Positions 34,391 through 46,317 of a stretch of DNA of 64,000 nt are shown here, piece after piece (the first letter of the stretch is position 1; every line of letters begins with the position of its first letter). This DNA is from Myotis daubentonii. Lineage: Eukaryota; Chordata; Mammalia; Chiroptera; Vespertilionidae. Location: NCBI RefSeq assembly GCF_963259705.1, contig NC_081849.1:57570093-57634092 (forward strand), in the 5' to 3' direction. The position numbers were made by a program, and so were the translations under genes. The notes below the pieces were generated by a model. The model ran no database searches and had not been told where the DNA came from. It worked only from the letters and a program-made list of their open reading frames with translations.

Positions 34391-37300
34391 CTGCAATAAA
34401 AACATATTATTCTGTTAGTAAATGAAAATACCAGATATTATACTCTTTTAACCCCTGAAATCTAAAATTGGCCCGTTTAAATTAATGGCTATGAAAATGT
34501 GGGAATTTATTTACAACATTAAAGAATACTATGCCTTCATGGACCTCATTTGAACTCCTGACATCCGATATAGTTCCTTTTCTCACACCACACACACACA
34601 CACACACACTGCGCTAAAGGTGTATATTTATATGTAGGGATTATACCATTCAGATAGGGTTAATCGACTTTCTTTATGTTAAACAGTTTTATAAGAGGTT
34701 TTGAGAGAGTGTCTATTTTTTAAATTAATCATTTTGTATCGTATCATTGGATTTGACATGCATAGTTGTCTTATCCTATCTAATAGAAGCCTAATATGCT
34801 AAGTGTCTGGTTGTCCGGTCGACCGTACAACCAATCAAAGCATAATATGCTAATGATATGCTGAAGCCACTCAACTGCTCACTATGATGTGTACTGACCA
34901 CCAGGGGGCAGATGCTCTGACCGGCAGGTTAGCTTGCTGCTGGGGTCCTGCTGATCGGGACTGAGTGAGACGGGCCGGACATGCCCTGGAGCCCTCCCGC
35001 GGGACCTCCCTGGCTGGCCAACCTCCCTGGCCCTGATTGTGCACTCGTGGGGTCCCTCGGCCTGGCCTGCACCCTCTCGCAATCCGGGACCCCTCGAGGG
35101 ATGTCAGAGAGCTGGTTTCAGCCTGATCCACAGGCCATGCCAAGGGGACCCCACTGGTGCACGAATTCATGCACCGGGCCTCTAATTAAACATAATTGAC
35201 AATGAATGTTGTAAAAATTAGATTAAAATCTCAAAACAGACTGTATCTCCTTGCTTACAGGCATTAAAGGGAGAGAAAAAGATTTAATTATTACCACTGT
35301 GAGGAAATCATATATGATTGCTGGCTTTCTTAAAGTTGAACTTTAATGTGTATTCTATTCTTTTTAGTGGTCTCCAAATTAGTGATTGTGGAAATTATTA
35401 CACATCCCTGTTAAAAAAGAGACTCTGAGGTGCCTAGAAATTCTGATTTTGATGGGAGATAAGGGTTTGCACTGTTTGAAATATATATTTTTATTGATTT
35501 CAGAGAGAAAGGCAGAGAGAGAGAAGATAGAAATGTCAATGATGAGAGAGAATCACTGATTGGCTGCCTCCTGCATGCTCCCACTGCGGATCAAGTCCAC
35601 AATCTGAGCATGTGCCCTGACTGGGAATTGAACCAAACCACGACCTCCTGGTTCATAGGTTGTCCCTTAACCACTGAGCCATACTGGTCGTGCAAGGATT
35701 TGCAGTTTTAAACACTACCACCACCATCTAACCCAATGATTCTGATTTGTTGATGGTACTGTTTGTGGGGAAGCACTGATGTAGGGCATCATTGACCTTT
35801 CTAACAGTCAAGTGTCAGCTAGTACCACTGTTCAAGATAATCTGTGAATGCTTACATATCGGTAAATCCTGTGGTTCATATGTGTACAGTCTATTAGAGT
35901 ATCTTCCAGTTATATCAGCTCTGACTGTTAAAGAAGGATCTGCAAAGAAAAAAATAATTCACTAATGCATTATCTAAATGTTTTAAAAATCATTCTTGAC
36001 TCTTAATCTAAAACAAATAAATGTTAAACAAATTTATGATGAGTTAACATAAATTTTTCCATTTTAGTGTGTCATAGTTTTCTGTCAATACAGTTTGGGG
36101 AACTTTACTGAAAGTATATGGGGCTATTGATTTAATAGATGCAGTGAATTTCAATTATAGAACTAACAAGAGCTATTATTTACTGGGTTAGACATGGCTT
36201 CCCTTGAACTAGCATTTAAAAATAAATAAAATAAGAATGCTATTGATTTTGTAAACCTGATGGAATGAGATTATACACATACCCACAAACATGATCCTAG
36301 GCACATATTGCCCATCTGGTGATAAATTTTTATCTGTGGTCTCATGCTAGGAAGAAAATAAAAAAATAATTGGTATTGGATTGCATTGTTTTTGACAATT
36401 GTTTTTGAAAATATTTTATGTGAACAAGGTTTTCATTAAATTGTATATTTTGGCCTTTTCAAGTTCATATAGTCTTTTATACCTACCAATTTTTTATACC
36501 TCTTTTTGTCTCAAAAATAGATTTTAAAAAAGGGATTTAAACTTTCCATTGAATTGTGATATTAAGAAAACATTGTAGAAGTCAAGTACCATGAGATTCA
36601 GCATGATGAAATTATTCTGAGCCATTTCTTGTATTTCTTCATTTTGGGCAAACACTTTTTTGAGTTCTGTTGGGGAAAACATAATGAACACCAGTCAGCT
36701 TTAACGATAAAGACACCTTCAATATAAATAACATAGCAAAGTCAAACTAGTATTTTCTACTTGTTTGTATTTATATCTTAGATGTAAGCTGTTTATTAGC
36801 CTATGGCCACTTGGTCTCTCACTGAGAAGCAATGATGGACAGAGTCTGCCAATGAAGATATCAGAGTATAATCCAATTAATGAAGCCACCAATTTTATAA
36901 TTTCATGTAACTCATTTGTGCAAATAGCAAGTTTTTCCACCCCCTCTTTTTTTATTTTATTTTTTTTTTTGGTGGGAGGAAGAGGGAAATAAAATTCTGA
37001 AGAACATATACACATATTCAATAGATTGCTAACAATCATTGTAGTCTTTAAGCACTGAGTAAAATGGTGATATAGCAGTTGTCTTTTTCTTTTTTTTAAA
37101 TGGGATTGCCTGAGCGCTGTCTTAACAATTTTTACCAGGTCACTTTTTCTAGTTCTCTTAGAAATATAATACGATCTGAGGAGCTGAAATTACCTTGGCA
37201 GTATTGACAATCCTCCAAGTGATGAATGACCATCAATGGCTTGTTACTAAACAGAAAGAGTGTGGAGTTAAGTCAGGTGACTAACTCTGAGTCAGAATGG

Positions 37301-38931
37301 TACATTCAAATTAGATTTAAAGTTTTCACACTTTCAACAAGATTTAGAGTAGAAATCTGATTGACACAGCATAGCAATGTAGTCTGCAGGAGTGTTACCC
37401 AGTGCCTGGCCCCAGAACTTTAGCATCACCAGGTAGCTCAATAGAAGTGGAAATTCTCAGGCTCCCTCCCAGGCCCTCTCAGGGCCTCTGGGGTGGGGTC
37501 CAGGACCTGTAGCTTAAGAAGCTTACCAGCAGATTGCTATGTACCCTGTAGTAGTTATACTAATAAAAATCAATTCTGTCTCCAGAGATGAAAGGATATA
37601 ATAAACAAGATATTAATTTCCAATGAACATCTGGTGTAAGAGTTCAGGAGAGTCAAAGTTTTTATGTCACTTTTTTTTTTTTAATTTTCACCAAAATGCT
37701 ATTAATATTTGACTATTTTCACATCCTGTTATTCTTTTAACAACTCACAGTTTACAAACAATCTCAGTGAGAGTTCCCTCTCTATACATTTTTCGGTTTC
37801 ATTTTGGTTTTAACTCTCTAAGAAAAAGTTTTTGTGGTAGCTAGTTGACTTTCCTGCTTGTTAGAGTTAGAAAGAAATTAGAATATTAACTATTACGAAG
37901 GAGAAAGGAATTATGATTTAGATATATAGGATGTTTTTAAAATGTTTCTTTAATTTTGAGAGGATGCTGGGTACAAAAATAGACCCTAAATCTTTTTAAA
38001 AACAACAGAGATAATCATGTGACATACTTGTCATTGAATAACCCTATTTTTAACTTTAGTCTTAAAAGTGTTAAATAGCAAACTTTGAATTGTTATTTTA
38101 TTTATTCCTCAAACTTGAACTATAAGTATATTTTAGGTAAGAATAAGTCTTATAACTCACCTTTAAGATTTATGGCATGGATATAAAGCTAGCATTTGCC
38201 AACTGCAAACTTATTGGTGAAAAAGCAGACTAGAAATACGATTAATCAAATATTATTCCTGCTCTTTAGGAAAACTAACCCTTAGAATATTTATTTACAG
38301 TTTTTTAGAGGCAAGTATAGAACTTGATCCTCGTAAGCATTAAGTGGTAATCTTTTTACTAGATAACTCTTGGCCTGGTTGAGCCTAGGTAGGTATACTG
38401 TCCTGAGACAGAACGCTTTAGCGGCCCGAGTCATTCCAATTTCTTCCCAGCACCTGCTCAGCGGGTGGCAACAGCGACAGATAATGTAGGGAAAGACATT
38501 GACATAACTCCTGGAAAACTAATTTTTGCAGCAGATTTCTGGGCAATTGGAGTCCAAGGAAAAATTGATCAAGACCACAGAAATGTCAGTGTTAACAGTT
38601 CAGCTATGAATAGGTTGTTTAGGCATTCAAAGCAAGACACTCTTTCCTTTCAGGAAAAGCAGAGAAGTAATTCTGGCAGACACTGAAGTAGGAACAGTCT
38701 AAAATAAGGGCTCTTTTCGGCAAAGAGACAAATCATATATTTTTGAGGTTTTGCAGACTGTGGTGTCTTATTTGTAGCTCTCCAACTCTGCCATTATTGA
38801 ACAAAATCAGCCATGGACAATATGTAACAAAATGAGTGTGGCTGTATTACAGTAAACCTTAATTTATAGATCCTTAAATGTGAGTATAATGTAACTATCA
38901 CATGTCCAAAATACTGGTCTTTCTTTCTTTG

Positions 38932-38997
<66 letters not shown>

Positions 38998-41900
38998 TCC
39001 TCCTTCCTCCCTCCATCCTTCCTTCCTTTCTTCCAATAAATAAAGCCTTATCTTTTTTAAAAAAATGTATCTTTATTGATTTCAGAGAGGAAGGGAGAGG
39101 GAGAGAGATAGAAACATCAATGATGAGAATTATTGATCTGTTGCCTTCTGCATGCCCCAAACTGGGGATCGAGCCTGCAACCCAGGCATGTGCTCTGACC
39201 AAGAATCAAACTGTGATGCTCAACCACTGAGCCACACCAGCCAGGGTACATACTAGTTTTCTTCTAGTAAAAACTTTTTAAAAATGTAAAAATCATTGTT
39301 AGTTCACAGATCAAATAAAATTAGGTGGTCCCTGGTCTAACAATCTCACAACTAGCCTACCAGAATATGAGAAACGAGTTGATAGAAAGAGTAAACATTT
39401 TTGAATGCTGTATTTCCAAGATTCTCTAACACCAGAGTCTACCAAGCCCAGTTTATCAGCATCATTTGGAGAATGTCTTTTAAAATGGGTTACAAATTCA
39501 AATAGTTTAAAATCAAAAAGGTAAAAAGGTAAAAATTTTTCCTCCCACTCCTGCCTTTCAGAAGTAAACAGTGTTACTATTTCTTATGTGTCCTTCCATG
39601 TACCTGAATATGTGTATGTGTGTGTACATGTATATGTCCATGCTTATGAATATAAACTAGGGGCCCGGTGCACGAAATTCGTGCACTGGGTGTGTGTGTG
39701 TGTGTGTGTGTGGGGGGGGGAGTGTCCCTCAGCCCAGCCTGCCCCCTCTCACATACTGGGAGCCCTCAGGCGTTGACCCCAGCCCAGGCCTGGGGCAGAA
39801 CCAGTGATGGGGGGAAATGAGGGTCCCCTGCTGGGCGGGAGAGCGGGTTGGGGGCGAGTAGCCCTGCCGGCCCGCATGATCGGGTCCCGGGCGACCACCG
39901 GCACTTACGCCCCCAACCCGCTCTCCCGGGTTGAGGGCGTGAGTGCAGGCAGACGCCGCAGCCGCCCCGCCGGTTCGCGTCCTGGTTTGCCGGCCGGATC
40001 GGGTCCCGGGCGACCGCTGGCACTCACGCCCCCTACCTGCTCTCGCGGGTTGGCAGCGTGAGTGCGGGCGGACGCCGCAGCTGCCTCGCCAGCCCGCGTC
40101 CGGGTCTACCAGCGGGATCAGGTCTCGGGCGACTGCTGGCACTCACACCCCCAACCCGCTCTCTGATGGTGCTGTACCATCCTGCCTGCAATATTCAAAT
40201 TAGCCGCCATCTTTTTTGGCGGTTAACTGCCATCTTAGTTGGCAGTTAATTTGCATATCTCACTGATTAGCCAATGAAAAAGGTATCGGTCATACGCCAA
40301 TTACCATTTTTCTCTTTTATTAGTATAGGATAAGCATAAGTATGTGTTTATGTACATGCACATATTTCTGTAAATGTATATGTTTATGCAAATGGATATG
40401 TCACTATTGAATATATTGAGTATGTTCATATGCATGCCGATATGTATGTATATATCCCTTTCTTTTAAAAATATACAAATATGAGTGCACTATGCATATG
40501 TTTTTGCATTTTGCTTTTTTATCATAATGGCACCTCCCGCATAGCATTCCCTGTGCTTCAGGATATGGATATTCTTTAGTTTAATTAGTTCATTGAAGAT
40601 AGATATTTAAATTGCTTCCAATTTTTTTGTGTTTAGATTATCTCCAAACAAAAACACTGCTTTGGTGATGTTATTTAAGATTTTACATATAGGTAGGTAA
40701 ATTTCCAGAAGTCAAATTTCTAGGTCAGAGAGTATGTGCATTTATAGTTTTGATACAGTATATGCTTTCCATAGAAGGAATGGGGTGAGGCAAGAAAAGC
40801 CTTAGGGTGAAAAAGTTAAGCGTCTTATTTTGGCTTCCAAGGACCCTCTCTTACCTCACCCTTCTACCAGCCCTTCCCTACTCCACGAGTTTAAAAAATT
40901 AGTATTTTGCCGAAACCAGTTTGGCTCAGTGGATAGAGCATCAGCCTGTGGACTGAAAGGTCCCAGGTTCGATTCCGGTCAAGGGCATGTACCTGGGTTG
41001 TGGGCACATCCCCAGTGGGAGGTGTGCAGGAGGCAGCTGATAGATGTTTCTCTCTCATCGATGTTTCTAACTCTCTATCCCTCTCCCTTCCTCTCTGTAA
41101 AAAAATCAATAAAATATATTTTAAAACAAATTAGTATTTTGCAATAGTATCCCCTAGTACCTTAATAGCTTCATTTTTATAATGAAACTAGAGGCCCAGT
41201 GCACGAAATTGTGCGGGTAGAGTCCCTAGGCCTAGCCTGTGATCATGGCCATCTTCTGCCCGTTCACCAGTCCCCAGGCTGAACGCCGCCTCCAGCTGGC
41301 CTGAGTCCCTGAGCCGCAGGGATGAGCTGGGGAATCCCAACGGCCTGACAGCCAGCCCGGTCCTCCTGCCACCCACCCTGGTTCCCCTGTTCACCATCGC
41401 TGATCCATCGGAGCCTGCAGGCCAGGGGGAGGGACCAAGAGGTCAGCCATTCTGCCAGCTCGCCAGTCCCCAGTCCCGCTCTGCTGCCACCCACCAACTT
41501 CCCCGTGGTTCCCCATTTGCCTGCTGGTGGGGTTGGGGTGTGAGGGAGGTGGGGGAGGGGAGGGACTGAGAGGTGGTCAATGCACCTCATGGTGAATGGT
41601 CGAGCGGTCATTCTGGTCATTATGCTTATGGTCCCTGGCCTTTTATTATATAGGATCTTCGTAATTTATTATGATGAAATTTGACTTATGAATCAAAATG
41701 ATTTATTTTTCCCAGATGATTTATTCTTCTCTCTAACATTAATTTATTTTACATATTTTATCTTCCCTACCTCGATTTAAAATGTTAGTTTATTGTGTAA
41801 ACATTTTTCTGTAATATCCAGTTTTATTTTTATAATCTTAATTTTGATTTATTTACCAATATTTTATTATTTTATTATAACTTTGCCAAATGTTTCATAT

Positions 41901-44900
41901 CAATTAAGGACTAATTGTGGTGATTATAGACATTCTTGTCTTATTCAGATTTCAGTGGGACACTTCTTTTTAAAAAATTAATTAAATTTTTTGGGTGACA
42001 TTGGTTAATAATATTATATGAGTGTCAGGGATGCAATTCTATAATACATCATCTGGTATTGTATATTTGTTTTTCCAATAAGCATGATGTGGATTTTTTT
42101 TGTTGGGTTGAATATTTCCTTGTTAGGATAAATGAAAATAAATTAATCTTGTTAAATAATTTTTCTAAAAAAATTCAAACCTGGAGTTTGCATTCTATTA
42201 AATGCCTTTCAGCATTTATGGAGATAGGGGATACTTATATGATATGTCTCCTTATAAATATTAAATATTATTTAAATTAATAGATTTCTTAATCTTGAAT
42301 CTGCCTAGTATTCTCAGACTATATTTCACTTAATCAGGGTGTATTCTTTAAATGTTCTACTGGTTACTCTTTGCTAATATGTTGTTTGTTTTTTATATTC
42401 CTTTTAGAAATGATTACTTTGTAGACTTCTTTATTTTTCAATCTTTTGTTCAGTGTTGAGACAGCCTTTTACTCAATTCTAATTTGGAATCTTTCCTTCT
42501 TTTTAAAAGAGTATTAGAATAGAATGTTCTTCAGATATTTGATAAATTCCCAGGGTGCTTTTAAAAATTACAAGTTTCTCAGCTCCATCCCCAAAGATTT
42601 AGTTAGTCTGTAAAAATAAAAATCATGTCACTCTTGGTCATTGAGCATAGAACAGTGCCTGGCACATAGCTGTGGCCACTCAGTACTAATTTACTGATTG
42701 ATCATGAATATGGATTTTAAAGAAAATTATCTGAATAGTTCTGATCAGACAGTCCTGGGAACTGCTATTCTAAACCAGTTTTTTGTTAAAGCTTGTATAA
42801 TGCCTACTGATGGATATTGTTCTTTTATATAACTTATATTCAAAAGCTTGCTTGTACAGTTAAGAAATTAATACAGCCCTGGCCAGTGTAGCTTAGTTGG
42901 TTGGGTATTGTCCCAGGCACCATAAGGTTGCCAGTTCAATTCCTGGTTAGAGCACATACCCAGGTTGTGGGCTCAATCTCTGGTAGGGGGTGTGCAGGAG
43001 GCTCTCTCATAAATGTTTCTCTGTCCCTCCCTCTCTAAATATCAATAAAAATATTTTAAAAAGAAATTAAAATAAAGTATTTAGAGCTTTTGTTTGTAAA
43101 AAACATTGTAATGGCAACTCTAAGTTGCACAATAGTAGAGCAAATGCATGTGATATCTTTTCAAAAGTGAACTTGCAAGGTTTTGGCTCTTTTGTGAGAG
43201 GTATCTATATGGTCTGTCAAAATTAACTGAGAGGTGTTTTACCTTTTTTGAATATGGAAGAGACCTTCTTCATAAGTCTGTACCCAAGTGATGTCATCTC
43301 CCCATCCTAGAATAGAAGAGAAATCAATGCATTAATTCAGGACCACAGAGGAGCTCTGAAGTAGGCATGTGACAAGCAGATATCTATCTACAGATACTAG
43401 TAAGCTACCAAGCACTTGCCTGATATATGGTATAGAGGATGTCTCTCTATATAAAAGCCTAAGCGACTGTTACGACAAGCAACCGGAACGACTGGTTGAC
43501 CAATCGCTATGATGCGCACTAACCACCAGGGGGCAGATGCTCAATGCAGAAGCTGCCCCCTGGTGGTCAGTGCACTCCCACAGCCAACTTCCAGCGGCTG
43601 GCCAACCACCTGCAGTCCCTCCCCCCTGGCCAGCCAACCTCTTGCGGTCCGTCCCCCCCTCCCCTCCCCAAATTTGTGCACTGGGCCTCTAGTATAATTA
43701 TAATTAGATATGAAGAGGTGGTATCCTTCCAGATCATAGAGCTGAGATTTTGTGATTGTGTTTCCACCCTTAAGGTCCATGGCCTTGAACCCAGTAAGTT
43801 CTCAATAAATGTTATTATTAGTGACGATTGAAAGGACATCTCAGGACTGTGCAAAACCTCTGGTTTCAGAATGAACAGCAGGAAATAGCAGTTAATCTTT
43901 GTACACTTTGTAATTATAGTCGGAATACCTTTGAACAATACCATATAGTGCCCTTGTATTTTGAGTGCCAAGAAATGCTGACCCCTTCTAAGTCCTTAAA
44001 CATCGTGAAAATGGAAAAATGAATTCCAAATTTTTGCTTTGAATTTTGATTCAGAAAAAACTCTGGTGTTTCATGTTTGAGACACAGGTGTTCTGGAAGC
44101 ATCCTGAAGAGTGAAGACCAGAGAAACAGAGAGCAATGAGTAGAGAGAGACCCACTAGCTTTTAAAAAACTGATACAGGTAGTTGGGAATGTGTATTAGA
44201 GATTAAAGAATAAGATCATTGAGGAGTAGAACGCACACAAAACATTCAGAAATACTACAGGGTATTTTCAGAAAATGTCTTGGTTTATGGATAAGAAAGA
44301 TTGAATCAACTTGAAGATAGAAATATTTCTAGGCTAATTTAGACCCAGATTTTCTTGTATGTTTCCCATGTTGTCAGACTGCAGTTTCTGGTTTTGATAC
44401 CATGGCTACAAGATGGCCAAAAATTATGAAGCAGAATTATAAAGTAAGATAAACACATTTCCATGATTTTGCTTGTTGGTTTGTTTTTGCTTTGTCTGCT
44501 TTTTGGTAACCACTGTATTAAAATATAATTCACATGCAAATACAATTTATCCATTGAAAGTGTACCCTCTTTTTGTATATACACAGAGTTGTACAACCAT
44601 CACTATAATCAATTCTAGAACATTTTCATAGCTTCAAATAAAACCCCTGTACCCTTTAGTTATCACCCCTTATTCCTCCTTCTCCCCCAGCCCTAAAAAA
44701 TACCTAATCTACTTTATGTCTCTATACATTTCTTATTCTTGATATTTCATATAAATGGAATCATACAATATGTAGTCTTGTGACTGGATGTTTTTACTTA
44801 ATATAATGTTTTCAAGGTTCATCTGTGTTGTGTCATGTATTAGCTCTTCATTCCTTTATATGGCCAAATATTATTCCATGGTATGGATATATCACATTTT

Positions 44901-46281
44901 ATTTATCCATTCATCAGTTGAGGGACACGGGTTGTTTCTACTTTTTGCTTTTTATGAATAATGCTGCTGTGAACATTAGTATATAAGCTTTTGTATGGAC
45001 ATATTTTTATCTTGGGCTATCTACTTAGGAGTAGAATTGCTGGGTCACATGGTATCTACATTTAATCAGTTGAGGAACTGTCAGATTTTTATTCAAATGA
45101 TTGCACTATTTTGTACTCTTAATAGTAATGTTATTGGTTTGTTTTTGCCTGATTTTAGTATCTTAACATTGGAAGACATATTATGTTGGTTTAATACCCC
45201 TTCTATCTGTAATAATCCTGAAAGATTTTCTTTATAGCTTTGCTCAAATCTATGTAGTAACTTCACACTATATTTTGCACTAACTAAGAGTTATTCAGGA
45301 ACAGCCAGTGGGACTGGGATCCTATTTAATTTTTCTATTGTCAGTCCCAATCGGAAGAGGCTCACACTGCTGCAGCAGCGCTCACCAGTCGTGAACACCC
45401 TCCTGAGGGGAAGGGCCTATGGGATCAGGCCAAAACCGGCTCTTCGACATCTCCCGAAGGGGTCCCAGATTGCGAGAGGGTGCAGGCCAGGCCGAGGGAC
45501 CCCACTGGTGCATGATTGGGGCCGGGAAGGACCATGGGAGGGCTCCAGGGCATGTCCGGCCACATCTCGCTCAGTCCCGATCTGCCGGACCCCAGCAGCA
45601 AGCTAACCTACTGGTCAGAGTGTCTGCCCCTTGGTGGTCAGTGCACATCATAGCAAGTGGTTGAGTGGCCTTAGCATATCATTAGCATATTACGCTTTGA
45701 TTGGTTGAACAGTCGACTGGATGACTGGACACTTAGCATATTAGGCTTTTATTATATAGGACTGAGTACCTACTATATGCCAGGCACTGAGCTGGGTGTT
45801 GGGTGCTGGGCAATTCTTTTGACTCAAAAGGAAGTTAGGCTTTTGGGGTCACTGTTGCTTTTTTTCTTGAAATTTCTATTACCTTTTCCCAATAATCTTC
45901 CCTCTTTTTCCTAACACACTCTCTATTTAATTGTTTGGTGTTGCTCCCTTCTCTAAGGGGCTCCATGTACGACTCTGTACACTGTACCCAAACTCTTCCC
46001 TCTTAACCCTACCTTTAAGCCTCATTTATTCTGAGCCGTATTCTCTCAATTGTTTCCTATATGCTGACAGATGCTAAAAGGCTTAACCAAATGTAAACCA
46101 GTTCTTAATAATAGAATTCACAGCTGATATCAGTCATCTTCCTATTAAAGTAGTGTTAAATAACGGAATTAGCAGACTTATCAAGTTGTTTAAAATTTAC
46201 CATGTATGTTGAGTATATTTCTCATGAAATTCACCAATTTTAAAAAAATCTTCCCCCAAGAATATATTTTCGTTGCCTTTT

Positions 46282-46317
<36 letters not shown>

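Noticed and set aside
39729..40142. 137-codon minus-strand frame and several overlapping frames
   Set aside because: They lie in the CpG-rich tandem array of HeliBat B. GC richness removes stop codons, and the repeats translate into repeated Pro/Arg/Gly-rich text in all frames.
39878..40165. Regularly spaced direct repeats that might suggest a CRISPR array
   Set aside because: The units are head-to-tail 119-bp copies without unique spacers, inside a Helitron in a mammalian gene.
43567..43971. 134-codon minus-strand frame near AGR3 exon 3
   Set aside because: It spans part of HeliBat D and intron sequence and has no protein similarity.
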